Shown: positions 44,863 through 54,321, counted from the first letter of the stretch. The stretch: 55,953 bases of DNA from Pseudomonas fuscovaginae SE-1 (GCF_000364705.1 NZ_AQOH01000292.1:1-55953); one strand, 5' to 3'. Notes: generated by a model not told the origin, from the letters alone. Numbers and translations: made by a program.

Positions 44863-46301
44863 GACTGGCGCCCCTCCATCCACTCGGGCCGGAACAGCGC
44901 GAGCGGCAGCTCGATACCGCGCTTGGTCAGCACCTCGCGAAAGGCCGGGATCATCCCGCTGGGCCGGTAATCGCCCTGCACTTCGCCGTTTTCCCCCACG
45001 CCACTGCGGACGAACGAGAAAATCTCGCTCATGGTGATGATCTCGCCCTCCATGCCATTGATCTCCTGCACGCTGACCAGGCGCCGCTTGCCATCCTCCT
45101 GGCGCTCGAGCTGGATCACCACATCGATGGCCGAGGCGATCTGCTGACGCATGGCCTTGATCGGGAACGTGGCCCCGGTCATCGACACCATGTTCTCGAT
45201 GCGCCCCAGCGCGTCGCGCGCGGTGTTGGCGTGGATGGTGGTCAACGAGCCGTCGTGTCCGGTGTTCATCGCCGTGAGCATGTCCAGGGCCTCGACGCCA
45301 CGCACTTCGCCGATGACGATACGGTCAGGTCGCATGCGCAGACTGTTGCGCACCAGCTCGCGCTGGCTCACCTCGCCACGCCCCTCGATGTTGCAGGGCC
45401 GGGTTTCCAGGCGCACCACATGGGGCTGCTGCAGTTGCAGCTCGGCCGAGTCCTCGATGGTGACGATCCGCTCATTCAGCGGAATGTAGCTGGACAGCAC
45501 ATTGAGCAGGGTCGTCTTGCCGCTGCCGGTGCCGCCGGAGATCAGCACGTTCAGGCGACCGCGAACGATCGCCTTGAGCAGCAGCGCGATGGCCGGGGTC
45601 AGGGTGCCGACCTGGATCAGGCTGTCGGTGTTGAGCAGGTCCACGGCAAAGCGGCGGATCGACATGCTCGGCCCGTCGATGGCCAGCGGCGGAATGATCG
45701 CGTTGACCCGCGAACCGTCCTTGAGCCGGGCGTCGACCAACGGCGAGGACTCGTCGATACGCCGCCCCAGACTGGAGACGATGCGGTCGATGATGTTCAG
45801 CAGGTGCTGATCGTCGCGAAAGCGCACATCGGTCTTCTGCAACTTGCCGAACCGCTCGACATACACCGAGGCGTGGCCGTTGACCAGGATATCGGACACG
45901 CTGTGGTCCGCCAGCAGCGGCTCCAGCGGGCCGAGGCCGAGCACCTCGTCGGTGATCTGCTTGATGATCAGTTGACGACTGGCCGAACTGACCGGCGCCG
46001 AATGCTCCTCCAGCAGGCGCTGGCAGATATCGCGGATCTGCCGAGCGGCCTCGGCCGGCTCCAGGGCGTCGAGCAGCGACAGGTCCATCACCTTGAGCAA
46101 TTGCTGATAGATCCTTTCCCGCCATTCGGCTTCCACCGGGGTCACCTGGCTCCTGGTCTCGTACGGGATATCCGGCGCGGCGCGCTCCCAGGCCATCAAT
46201 TGCTCGACGGGGACCTGCGGCTCATCGCCCTGCTGGCCGGCCAGTGCCACGAGGGGTTTGCCGGACTGCCTGCGCAAGCGGTTACGAAATTCACTGATCA
46301 T
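44859..46301 (-). CDS. tadA: TadA/CpaF, secretion ATPase of the Flp pilus
   Basis: A 480-residue hexameric ATPase. Walker A GGTGSGKTTLLNVLS, Asp box VTIEDSAELQL, Walker B RIVIGEVRGVEALDML and His box GHDGSLTTIHAN are all intact. It powers pilus extension. It begins 3 nt after tadZ. Confidence 0.95.
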   Translation of the reverse strand: MISEFRNRLRRQSGKPLVALAGQQGDEPQVPVEQLMAWERAAPDIPYETRSQVTPVEAEWRERIYQQLLKVMDLSLLDALEPAEAARQIRDICQRLLEEHSAPVSSASRQLIIKQITDEVLGLGPLEPLLADHSVSDILVNGHASVYVERFGKLQKTDVRFRDDQHLLNIIDRIVSSLGRRIDESSPLVDARLKDGSRVNAIIPPLAIDGPSMSIRRFAVDLLNTDSLIQVGTLTPAIALLLKAIVRGRLNVLISGGTGSGKTTLLNVLSSYIPLNERIVTIEDSAELQLQQPHVVRLETRPCNIEGRGEVSQRELVRNSLRMRPDRIVIGEVRGVEALDMLTAMNTGHDGSLTTIHANTARDALGRIENMVSMTGATFPIKAMRQQIASAIDVVIQLERQEDGKRRLVSVQEINGMEGEIITMSEIFSFVRSGVGENGEVQGDYRPSGMIPAFREVLTKRGIELPLALFRPEWMEGRQS

Positions 46302-46304
46302 GGC

Positions 46305-47525
46305 TCACCCCTTGAATATGCGGTTGAAGGCGCGTTTGAACAGGCCGTTGTTCCCGACCATCGGGCTGCCGAACAATTGTCCGGTCATCTCGCGCATCGC
46401 CACGGTGATCGGCGCACGCGGTGCCTGCAGTCCCAGCGGCACGCCGGAGTTCTGGCTCTGGTTGACCAGGCCGAAGTCGTTGGGCAGTTTCAGCAGGTTC
46501 ACGCAACGCAACGCCTCGCCAATGTCCTTGAGACTGACAGGCGCGGCCTTGTCGTAGCGGTTGACCACCACCTGCAACTGGTCCCCGCGCACGCCCAGGT
46601 CTTCGCGAAGAATCCGCATCAGCGAACTGGCATCACGCAGGTGGCAGACGCTTTGCTGCACCACCACGTAGACCCGGTCCGCCTGCTCCAGCACGGAACC
46701 GGTGAGGTGGTCGATTTGCCTTGGCAGGTCGACCACCACCCAGTCGTAGCTGGCGCGGGCCAGTTGCAGCAAGGTATCGACCTGTTCCGGCTGGGCATCC
46801 TGGGCCAGGCACAACTCACCGGCCCGCCCGCCCAGGACATGCAAGGTCGGGCTGAAATGGCTGCAGAATCCACGCAACGCCACGCTGTCCATGCCATCGA
46901 CCTGCTGCAGCACCTCCAGGTGGCTGTGGGACTGCGCCACCTCCAGGTAATGCGCGACGCTGCCAAATTGCAGGTCCATGTCCAGCAACAGGGTGTTGCT
47001 GCTCCTCAGGCTGAGCTGATGGGCCAGGTTGCAGGCCAACAGGGTCCCGCCGGAGCCGCCCTTGGCGCTCATCACGGCGATCAGCTTGCCTTGCGCACCG
47101 ATGCTGGCCCGGGCCTCGGCGACCAGCCGATTGAGCGCGGCAACCAATTCCGTCTCGGCGATCGGCTCCGGCAGCACGTCACGGGCACCGGCCTGCATCG
47201 CCAGGCGCATGGCGTCCTGCTCGTTCAACAATCCGCACACCAGCAGCGCGGGGCGTTCATGGGACGGGCGCTGGAGCAGTGCCGCCAACTCCTCGCGCCA
47301 CAGGTGGCTGACCCGCAACAACAGCAGATCGGGCATCCGCTCCAGGCCATGGAGCGGGTCGACATGCCCGTTGCTCACCAGGCGGGTGCTGACTTCCAGG
47401 CTGGGTATGCGCTGGCAGACACCTTGCAGATCACGTAGCGCCGTGGCATCGCGACTGCTGACCAGCAGGCGCAGCCCGGACTTGCCGGTCGCCAGGTTCA
47501 ACGGGGTTTCCTTGATGTTCAGCAT
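46305..47525 (-). CDS. tadZ: TadZ/CpaE, MinD-like localisation ATPase
   Basis: A 406-residue protein with an N-terminal receiver-like domain (about 1-140) and a MinD/ParA ATPase domain. The deviant Walker A reads SAKGGSGGTLLACNLA: the signature Lys is present but the P-loop Lys is Gly, so hydrolysis may be impaired. LLLDMDLQFGSVAHYL follows. It directs pilus assembly to a cell location. It overlaps the preceding pseudopilin by 7 nt. Confidence 0.9.
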   Translation of the reverse strand: MLNIKETPLNLATGKSGLRLLVSSRDATALRDLQGVCQRIPSLEVSTRLVSNGHVDPLHGLERMPDLLLLRVSHLWREELAALLQRPSHERPALLVCGLLNEQDAMRLAMQAGARDVLPEPIAETELVAALNRLVAEARASIGAQGKLIAVMSAKGGSGGTLLACNLAHQLSLRSSNTLLLDMDLQFGSVAHYLEVAQSHSHLEVLQQVDGMDSVALRGFCSHFSPTLHVLGGRAGELCLAQDAQPEQVDTLLQLARASYDWVVVDLPRQIDHLTGSVLEQADRVYVVVQQSVCHLRDASSLMRILREDLGVRGDQLQVVVNRYDKAAPVSLKDIGEALRCVNLLKLPNDFGLVNQSQNSGVPLGLQAPRAPITVAMREMTGQLFGSPMVGNNGLFKRAFNRIFKG

Positions 47526-48013
47526 GGCGTGACCTCCCCCGATTCGGAGTGATGCCCAAGGGCCTCGCGTGGCAGGATCGCCCTGAAGGTGGGCAAGGTA
47601 ATGGCCACGCCAAGGCCGGGAATGAACAGGTTGAAGACGTAGCCCGACAGGCTCACCTGGACATAACGGATGGCGCGAAATCCCGTGGTACTGGTGGTGT
47701 CGTTGGGATTGGCCACCACCGCGCCACTAGCGTCCAGGTAACTCAGCACCAGGTTCGTGGTGTTCAGGTTGGTGATCAGCGTGCTCGGGCCGGTGTTGCC
47801 TGCGGCATTGAATATCGCCCGCTGCAGCACCACCGGGTCGCTGATATTGCACACCGCCGCCAGGCGCGCGCCGCGCCGCACCGACTCATCGAGACTATTG
47901 ACCGTGAAGCACAGGCGGCCCATTTCCAGCACGCCAAACAACACGATGAAGACCAGCAGGCCGACAATGGCGAATTCCACCGTGTAGAGCCCACGCATCT
48001 GTTGGCGATTCAT
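47519..48013 (-). CDS. TadE/TadF-like pseudopilin
   Basis: A 164-residue protein with an N-terminal cleavage/helix segment, RGLYTVEFAIVGLLVFIVLFGVLEMGR, typical of TadE-like pseudopilins, followed by a periplasmic domain. GAGGG precedes ATG 48013, which overlaps the previous stop by 1 nt. Whether it is TadE or TadF is not clear. Confidence 0.87.
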   Translation of the reverse strand: MNRQQMRGLYTVEFAIVGLLVFIVLFGVLEMGRLCFTVNSLDESVRRGARLAAVCNISDPVVLQRAIFNAAGNTGPSTLITNLNTTNLVLSYLDASGAVVANPNDTTSTTGFRAIRYVQVSLSGYVFNLFIPGLGVAITLPTFRAILPREALGHHSESGEVTPC

Positions 48014-48492
48014 CACAGCACCCTCATGACGGTGGTAGCGACCAGGGGAATGCTCAGCGCGATCGGCGTCGGGAAAAAACCGCTGAGCGAGCCGCTGCAG
48101 GCGCCGCCACCGATCACCGGGCAGAAGGTGTAGTTGATGCTGACCTGCACATGGTTGCTGCCCAGAGCGCTGACCGTCACATTGGCGGTCGTCAGCCCCG
48201 ACACCACGGCATTCCCGGTATTGCTCGGCACACCGTAGACCGCCACGTTCTGCGTCTGGGTCTGTAGTGAGCTGCTCAGCACGACGGTCCCCAGTGTCGG
48301 GTTCCAGGCCTGGCCGGCGACGTAGCGCCCGGCATCGCGAGTGGCCTGCAACAGGGTGTTGTACTGGAACAGCATCCGGCCGAATTCACCCAGTGCCAGC
48401 AGCAACAGCAGCAACAACGGCAGAACCAGGGTGAATTCGATCAGGGCCAGGCCTTGCTGGTCCCTGGGCGGTCTGAACGCATGAAGTCCCAT
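48013..48492 (-). CDS. tadE: TadE-like pseudopilin
   Basis: A 159-residue protein with QQGLALIEFTLVLPLLLLLLLALGEFGR, the TadE helix with Glu at the +5 type position. The rest is a periplasmic beta-rich domain. GGAGGC precedes the ATG. It is coupled to the next pseudopilin. Confidence 0.88.
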   Translation of the reverse strand: MGLHAFRPPRDQQGLALIEFTLVLPLLLLLLLALGEFGRMLFQYNTLLQATRDAGRYVAGQAWNPTLGTVVLSSSLQTQTQNVAVYGVPSNTGNAVVSGLTTANVTVSALGSNHVQVSINYTFCPVIGGGACSGSLSGFFPTPIALSIPLVATTVMRVL

Positions 48493-48500
48493 GACGCCTC

Positions 48501-49832
48501 CTACGAGTCGTTGCTCGGGGTGCCACTGCCATTGATATAGGTCTTGTAGAGTTGAATGATCAGCGGACCGGTGTCTCCCGAAGGATTGGGCCCCGGCACG
48601 TTATCGCCCTCGCACTCGCTGACGAACTGGCCGAAGATCTCCGACGTGCTCCCGCTGCCACCGGCCGGCTGCACGACGAAGTAGCAGCCAAAGCCCAGTA
48701 CCGGAATCGAAGTGGCCCCGTTGTTTTTCCCGGTGCAGTCACCGATCACCACCTTGAGCATCCGCCGCTCGAAGACCCCGCCGCTCTGGCAGCCGCTGCC
48801 GGAACCGGCGACACAGGCCGCCATGCTCGCCCGCCAGTCGTTGTAGTCCAGCAGTGCCTGGCCGCCGGCGGTGAGCGAGCCGTTGCTCGAGGTGACGGTC
48901 TGGCCGTTGTACTGCAGGGTTCCCGAATTGTCGCTGATCATCGGCGTGCTGTAGCTGATCACCAGGTCGGGCGGATAGTCCGTGGCGCTCATCCCGCCGG
49001 TGTACTGACCGAAGCGGGTATTCAGGCCCTGGGAGGTCGGGCCGACCTTGTTGCCCGGCGAAGTCGTGACATTTTCCCCGACGCTGCGGCAGACCGAGCC
49101 GCCGCCGGCCAGGTCCTCCCGGACCGCGCTGCCACCCGAGCCGAAATCGAGCAGTTGGAAGTTGCCCGGGCCAATGGCGGATGAGGTGCCCGAACCGGTC
49201 TTCAGATCCTGCAGGTCGCCAAAGCGATAACCCCAGAAATTGCCCGCGCCAGGGTTGTACTGCGTGGGGTCGCCGCACACCATCAACGGCGCAAGATCGC
49301 ACGGGCTGGTGGGGCTTGGTCCGGCGGTGGCCATCGCCACCACCTTCTTGCCACCCAGGCCGGCGCTGCCCATTGACTGCACGAAGCTCCAGAAAAATCC
49401 GCTCAGGCTGTAGCTGGGCACCGTGACCCGCACATAGGTGGCATCGGCTGGCCCGGGATAGGAAAACGGCCCGTAGACACTGTTGGCCAGTTCCACCACC
49501 GCGAAGCCCGCCGCATTGCCGCCGATGGCCGCCGCCAGTTCGCTGTTGCCGGCGGCATCGGCATTGAGTGTCAGCGTGCTCAGTGCGGCAGCGCGCGTGG
49601 TGGCGGCAATGCCGGTGCCGCCACTGACCTGGCTGAGGGTCTTGGCGCCACTGAGGGCCGCGGCGTCCACCGCATTCTGCAGGCGGGTCTTGTTCAGCAG
49701 CATGTGCCCGCCGTCCAGCGCCAGGGCTGCCAGCAGGGTAATCGCCGCCAGGGCGATCACCATCAAAACGGCTACCGAGCCGCGCTGGAGCCGTGGCATC
49801 AGCGATAACCGCAGTTGAATTCGAGGACACAT
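48501..49832 (-). CDS. tadG: TadG, Flp pilus-associated protein
   Basis: A 443-residue protein. RGSVAVLMVIALAAITLLAALALDGGHMLLNKTRLQNAVDAAALSGAK is the TadG/TadE-like N-terminal region, followed by a long Gly/Ser-rich periplasmic domain with several Cys pairs. I chose ATG at 49832 with GAGGG upstream; GTG at 49856 is an alternative. Confidence 0.87.
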   Translation of the reverse strand: MCPRIQLRLSLMPRLQRGSVAVLMVIALAAITLLAALALDGGHMLLNKTRLQNAVDAAALSGAKTLSQVSGGTGIAATTRAAALSTLTLNADAAGNSELAAAIGGNAAGFAVVELANSVYGPFSYPGPADATYVRVTVPSYSLSGFFWSFVQSMGSAGLGGKKVVAMATAGPSPTSPCDLAPLMVCGDPTQYNPGAGNFWGYRFGDLQDLKTGSGTSSAIGPGNFQLLDFGSGGSAVREDLAGGGSVCRSVGENVTTSPGNKVGPTSQGLNTRFGQYTGGMSATDYPPDLVISYSTPMISDNSGTLQYNGQTVTSSNGSLTAGGQALLDYNDWRASMAACVAGSGSGCQSGGVFERRMLKVVIGDCTGKNNGATSIPVLGFGCYFVVQPAGGSGSTSEIFGQFVSECEGDNVPGPNPSGDTGPLIIQLYKTYINGSGTPSNDS

Positions 49833-49889
49833 CGTCAGTCCCTCACTTGCCGTCACTGAATCGGATCGCCTGCCCCACCGGGGGCCCGC

Positions 49890-50708
49890 TCACTGCACGT
49901 TGACCACGCGGGCTTCGATGCCACGGATCACGGTAATGGTCCCGCCACCGCTATTGCGGCGGGGCGCGACGGGCTTGGGCGGCGGCGCGGCACTGGCGAC
50001 GGTCACCGGCGGTTCGACAGGTGCCACGGGCGCGCTGGCCAGCGGCTTCTTGTCCACGGTCAGCGGGTTGCGCAAGGCCAGTTGCAACTTGCCTTCGGTT
50101 TGTGCCGTGACCAGGCTTTCGGCCTCGGCGGCGGTCATTTCCAGGGTCACCGCACGCACCACCACCGGCTGGGTCTTGTCGGTGCCCGCGGTCTGGTCCA
50201 CCGCCAGCACGCGCAGGTTCTCGAGGATGGTCCTGGACACCGCCTTGTTGCTGTTGCCATCGGTGTGCTTCGTCGCCAGCACATCGACCCGGTTGCCCGG
50301 CAGCAGGAACCCGCCCACGCCGACCACGTCGTCCACCCGGACCGAAATGGCCCGCTTGTCCGGTGCGATCAGCGAGGCCAGGGTGCTGCCGCCCAGGTGC
50401 TCGCTCAACCTGGCGCCACGGACGATGTCGCCGCGCAGGATGTCGAACGTGGCGATCTTGCCCACGGCCTTTTCAGGGGTGTCCAGGGCATCGTCCGGGA
50501 TCGCCTCGATGGGCATGCGCACGGTCGTGACCTGCTGGGCCTCGACCATCTGCCCGAACGGAATCTCGACCGTGGAGACCACCACGTTTCGCAGGTGATC
50601 GTCCGGGCTGGCATTGAGCCGTGCGCTCAACCAGGCGTTGGCCATCCACGCGGCACCCAGGCCCATGACCAGGGAAATGCCAATCAGGGTTGCAGTACGA
50701 GAGCTCAT
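49890..50708 (-). CDS. rcpC: RcpC/CpaB, Flp pilus assembly protein
   Basis: A 272-residue protein with an N-terminal membrane anchor, an SAF domain (VVVSTVEIPFGQMVEAQQVTTVRMP) and the CpaB core (AISVRVDDVVGVGGFLLPGNRVDVL). A Pro/Ala-rich linker precedes the C-terminus. It supports secretin assembly. ATG at 50708 has GGGAGA upstream. Confidence 0.91.
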   Translation of the reverse strand: MSSRTATLIGISLVMGLGAAWMANAWLSARLNASPDDHLRNVVVSTVEIPFGQMVEAQQVTTVRMPIEAIPDDALDTPEKAVGKIATFDILRGDIVRGARLSEHLGGSTLASLIAPDKRAISVRVDDVVGVGGFLLPGNRVDVLATKHTDGNSNKAVSRTILENLRVLAVDQTAGTDKTQPVVVRAVTLEMTAAEAESLVTAQTEGKLQLALRNPLTVDKKPLASAPVAPVEPPVTVASAAPPPKPVAPRRNSGGGTITVIRGIEARVVNVQ

Positions 50709-50723
50709 GTGTGTATCTCCCAC

Positions 50724-52052
50724 TCAAAGAAAGTCGAGTTGGACGAAGTAGTTGCGCCAGGCCCAGTCCAGTTCCTGCGGTGACAGCGGCCCGCTGCCGC
50801 CCTGGTAACGCTGGCGATCGAGCGCCATGTTCAGCAGGTCGCGCGGGTGACAAGGCACCAGCGGCATGCCTTCGACGGCGTAGAGTTTCTGCAGGGCATG
50901 GCGCACCAGCATCGGGTCATGCCGGATGCCCAGGCGCTCGCACTCCTGCCGCCAGATCCGTTCGTACTGGTCGGGCTTCAGGTAACCGAATTGCAGCTTG
51001 TAGCCAATGCGCCGCAGGAAAGCCTCGTCGGCCAATTCCAGGGGATTGAGGTTGGTGGAGAACACCAGGATCAGGTCGAACGGCAGCTCGCAATGGCGCC
51101 CGCCGCCCAGGTTGAGAAAGTCGCGCTTTTCTTCCATCGGCACGATCCAGCGGTTGAACAGCTCGGCGGGCGCCATGCGCTGGCGGCCCATGTCGTCGAT
51201 GATGAACAGACCGTTGCCGGCCTTGAGCTGCAGAGCGGCCTGGTACTGGCGGGTAAAGGGATCGTAACGGATGTCCAGCTGCTCCATGCTCAACTCACCG
51301 CCGGTAATGACCAACGGGCGCTTGCAGCGCAGCAGTCGACGATCGACCCCCTTGTTGAGCATCAGGTTGTTCGGTTGCCCCTCGTCATCCAGGCGCTGAT
51401 GCACCTGCGGGTCATAGATTTCGACCACCGATTCATTGATCGCAATGGCCTGGGGCACCCAGATGGGGTCGGCGAACAGCCGGATCAGCCGGCTGCTGAC
51501 ATAGGTCTTGCCGGTACCGGCCGGACCATAAATCATCAGCGCCCGCCCGGAGTTCAGCGCCACCCCCAGTTGATCGAGCATTTGCTCGGTGAGCACCACG
51601 CCATCGAGCGCCATGCGCATGTCGTGCGCACCGATCTTGCCGTGGTGGATGGTCTGCAGCTTGAGCAGGGAGCGATAGGTGCTCACCGGGAACGGTGCCG
51701 CCCCCATGTAGCCGCTGCGCGACAGCGCATCGCGGGCGGAGCTGCGACCGCGCTCGGTCAGGCCATAACGCAGCGATTGTCCGCCGGTTTGTGCTCCCGC
51801 CTGGCCCAGCACTTCGACGCGGCCGTCCTTGCGCAGAAACGCCAGGACCTCCTCCATCACGGCGCCGGTCAGCGCCAGGCGCTCCACCAGCCGTGGCATG
51901 TCCAGCACGCCGGCATCATGCAGGTGCTTGCAGACCAGGTCACCGAGAAAGCTGTCCGTCAGCCCCGTCTCGTTGATCGTGCACGGTTGGGGAGCGAGCC
52001 GTTGCACCGCTTCTCGTTCACTGTGATAAAGATCACTCTCGACGATGCGCAT
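50724..52052 (-). CDS. AAA-type ATPase of the tad locus
   Basis: A 442-residue protein. N-terminal ~110 residues resemble a winged-helix region; the ATPase has Walker A IYGPAGTGKTYVSSRL, Walker B LFIIDDMGRQRM and a sensor in LVFSTNLNPLELADEAFLRRIGY. Its role is not defined; ATPases of this kind are seen in Pseudomonas tad clusters. It lies between the prepilin peptidase and rcpC. GGAGG precedes the ATG. Confidence 0.85.
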   Translation of the reverse strand: MRIVESDLYHSEREAVQRLAPQPCTINETGLTDSFLGDLVCKHLHDAGVLDMPRLVERLALTGAVMEEVLAFLRKDGRVEVLGQAGAQTGGQSLRYGLTERGRSSARDALSRSGYMGAAPFPVSTYRSLLKLQTIHHGKIGAHDMRMALDGVVLTEQMLDQLGVALNSGRALMIYGPAGTGKTYVSSRLIRLFADPIWVPQAIAINESVVEIYDPQVHQRLDDEGQPNNLMLNKGVDRRLLRCKRPLVITGGELSMEQLDIRYDPFTRQYQAALQLKAGNGLFIIDDMGRQRMAPAELFNRWIVPMEEKRDFLNLGGGRHCELPFDLILVFSTNLNPLELADEAFLRRIGYKLQFGYLKPDQYERIWRQECERLGIRHDPMLVRHALQKLYAVEGMPLVPCHPRDLLNMALDRQRYQGGSGPLSPQELDWAWRNYFVQLDFL

Positions 52053-52054
52053 GA

Positions 52055-52585
52055 CTAACCTCCCAACCCACTGGCAAACAGTTGCCAGCCGAGGGTGTTC
52101 AAGGTGCCCAGCAGAATGGCGATCGAATAAGGGAAAGGCTTGCCGGCCACTTCATCCGAAGTGGGTGCCAGATAGGCCTGTGCTCTCATGATCAGCCAGT
52201 AGCGTCCCAGGGTCTTGAACAACTGGCCGCGAATCAGCACGAGCAGCAAACCGCACAGGCCGCCCGCGATCAGGCTGAACAACGCCGCCCACAAGGCATC
52301 ATGGAAAGGCAGAAAACCGCCGACCATGGCCATCAACTTGACATCGCCGGCCGCCATGCCGCCCATTGCATACAGGGGTATGAACAGGGCAAAACAGATC
52401 AGCACGCTCAACAGGCCATCGCCTAACCCGCCGAGACCCCCTGCATGGAATTGACCGACCCATCCCAGGGCCAGTCCCAACAGGACCAGCGTGTTGGGAA
52501 TACGGTGGCGCAGCAGGTCGCTCGCCACCGCCACGCCAAGCAGTCCTATCAGCAAAACAGTAGAAAACAGCGGTTCCGTGGACAT
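52055..52585 (-). CDS. tadV: Prepilin peptidase TadV/FppA (A24 family)
   Basis: A 176-residue membrane aspartic peptidase. The two catalytic Asp lie in VASDLLRHRIPN (near 22) and AAGDVKLMAMVGG (about 80). It cleaves the Flp prepilins and pseudopilins. It is upstream of the AAA ATPase by 2 nt. Confidence 0.93.
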   Translation of the reverse strand: MSTEPLFSTVLLIGLLGVAVASDLLRHRIPNTLVLLGLALGWVGQFHAGGLGGLGDGLLSVLICFALFIPLYAMGGMAAGDVKLMAMVGGFLPFHDALWAALFSLIAGGLCGLLLVLIRGQLFKTLGRYWLIMRAQAYLAPTSDEVAGKPFPYSIAILLGTLNTLGWQLFASGLGG

Positions 52586-52612
52586 GGCGCGTCTCCCGGA
52601 TGGGATGGGTCG

Positions 52613-52807
52613 TTAGCACGCAACGTTGTTGTTCACCGCCTGGCAAAGCGCCAGGATCCTGGTGTTCACCGCGCCACCCAACAGCGTGAATGCCGCTGCC
52701 ACCGCGACGGTGATCAGCCCACCGGCCACTGCGTACTCGACGATGGTCAGGCCATTTTCATCCGCGCTGAACTGGCGTATCGCCGCTCTTATTGTTTGCA
52801 GTGTCAT
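52613..52807 (-). CDS. flp: Flp-type pilin, copy 1
   Basis: A 64-residue Flp/Fap pilin. The cleavage site is ENG-LTIVEYA, followed by a hydrophobic helix (VAGGLITVAVAAAFTLLGGAV). It ends VNNNVAC. GAGG precedes ATG 52807. It is very like the second pilin 156 nt upstream, a recent duplication. Confidence 0.93.
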   Translation of the reverse strand: MTLQTIRAAIRQFSADENGLTIVEYAVAGGLITVAVAAAFTLLGGAVNTRILALCQAVNNNVAC

Positions 52808-52962
52808 TTTGCACACCTCACTTGAGCATTCATGCAACCCGCAACTTGCATCGCCAGGGAAAGTTCGAAGTTCATCGAGTTACCCGTTGGTACTTCAATA
52901 AAGACAGTTATCACCGGTTATTCCACGAACAACCGTGCCGCCCCGGCAAAGAGTCGGGAGAG

Positions 52963-53157
52963 TCAGCACGCGACGTTGTTGTTGACGGCCTGGCACAGCG
53001 CTCTGATCTTGGTGTTCACGGCACCGCCCAGAAGAACGAATGCGGCAGCCACCAACACGGTAATCAAACCACCGGCCACTGCATATTCCACAATGGTCAG
53101 GCCATCTTCATCCTTGGCGAACTTCATTACCGAAGCCTTGATTGTTTGAAGATTCAT
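52963..53157 (-). CDS. flp: Flp-type pilin, copy 2
   Basis: A 64-residue Flp pilin with DEDG-LTIVEYAVAGGLITV and the same C-terminus (CQAVNNNVAC). The leader differs most (MNLQTIKASVMKFAK). GAGG precedes ATG 53157. It is the first gene of the minus-strand tad operon. Confidence 0.93.
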   Translation of the reverse strand: MNLQTIKASVMKFAKDEDGLTIVEYAVAGGLITVLVAAAFVLLGGAVNTKIRALCQAVNNNVAC

Positions 53158-53436
53158 TTCGCACACCTCATTCGCTTGTTGTTATTACCCAGAAGCAGCT
53201 CTTTTCAAACTGCTTGTGGCTACATTAGTCAGGGCACTTGCAGGAGGGTTAGGAGGATTTTGCGTATCCCTAGGACTTTTTTGCGGACAGGCACTTCAGG
53301 TACCCGTGGGCCCAACGGGGACATAGAACAGAGAGAACGGAGGTCAGCTTTTTTTATCGAGATTCAATCTGAAAAGGCGATGCCACTTTGGCAATACTGT
53401 TCATTGGATGGCCGAACGAACCTCAGAGCAGAGCGC

Positions 53437-54321
53437 ATGACGTCGAAGGTGAGCCGAAAACCATCACTGCTGTGGTTCGATCGAACCCATGATCGAAGCA
53501 CCCCCGAACTCATCAGGCCGTTCGAGCAGGCTTGCGACTGCACAGTGGCGAAAGAGCACGATTTCCCGGGCAAGCTGCACGCCGACATGATCTGCATCCA
53601 CTTCGACCGCCCGGATACCCCGGGCCTCAGAATGCTGCTGGAGATCAAACACACGGCCCCTACCATCCCGATCACCATGTTCACCGTGCAACACTCCGAG
53701 GAACTGGCCGTATGGGCCATGCGTTCGTGTGTCTGGGAATACATGGTACTGCCCTTGAGCGTTGCCGAAAGGGATCGCTATCTGGCCGCAGTGCTACAGC
53801 TCCACGAGCTGCGTCGTGCGACCAACGAGCAGCGCAAGACCCCGCGGATCGACCATTCCCCGACCTTGCCAGGCAGCATCCGGATGACGGCAGACCATCA
53901 GAAGCACCAGGCGCTGAGCCATGTCCCGTTGTACATCGACCAGCACTTTCGCGACAGCATCGACCAGAAGGAACTGGCCGCACGCAGCGGCATGACCACC
54001 TTTCGCTTCAGCCGCCTGTTCAAGGAAACCTTCGGGCTCGGCTTCACCGACTACATCCTGAACAAGCGCATGGAGTTCGCCAAGGAGCTGCTGGACAACA
54101 GCCAGATGCCCATCACCAGCATCGGCTACGAAGCCGGCTTCAAGGACCCTTCCTACTTCGCACGCGCGTTCAAGCAGTTGGTCAACTGCACGCCGAGCGA
54201 ATATCGCCTGACACGCCAGTTCGGAGCACGCGCAGCAATACAGCCGGCGCCGGACAACACGACCACCGAAATACTGGATAACCTGGTGCAGAGCCTCGGT
54301 GCGCAGAAAATGGAAGGTTGA
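53437..54321 (+). CDS. AraC-type regulator with degenerate receiver domain, divergent from flp
   Basis: A 294-residue protein. The N-terminal ~120 residues follow the receiver fold (LLWFDRTHD..., DMICIHFDRPDTPGL), but the conserved Lys position reads VLPLS rather than KP, so phosphorylation-dependent switching is doubtful. The C-terminus is an AraC helix-turn-helix (SGMTTFRFSRLFKETFG, IGYEAGFKDPSYFARAFKQLVNCTPSEYR). Its divergent position suggests it controls pilin and tad expression. The start is uncertain: I chose ATG 53437, with 53380 as an alternative; the frame is open to 52792. Confidence 0.85.
   Translation: MTSKVSRKPSLLWFDRTHDRSTPELIRPFEQACDCTVAKEHDFPGKLHADMICIHFDRPDTPGLRMLLEIKHTAPTIPITMFTVQHSEELAVWAMRSCVWEYMVLPLSVAERDRYLAAVLQLHELRRATNEQRKTPRIDHSPTLPGSIRMTADHQKHQALSHVPLYIDQHFRDSIDQKELAARSGMTTFRFSRLFKETFGLGFTDYILNKRMEFAKELLDNSQMPITSIGYEAGFKDPSYFARAFKQLVNCTPSEYRLTRQFGARAAIQPAPDNTTTEILDNLVQSLGAQKMEG

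Noticed and set aside
52792..53436. N-terminal extension of the AraC-type regulator across the flp genes
   Set aside because: It is antisense to flp copy 2 and unlike any receiver or regulator sequence.
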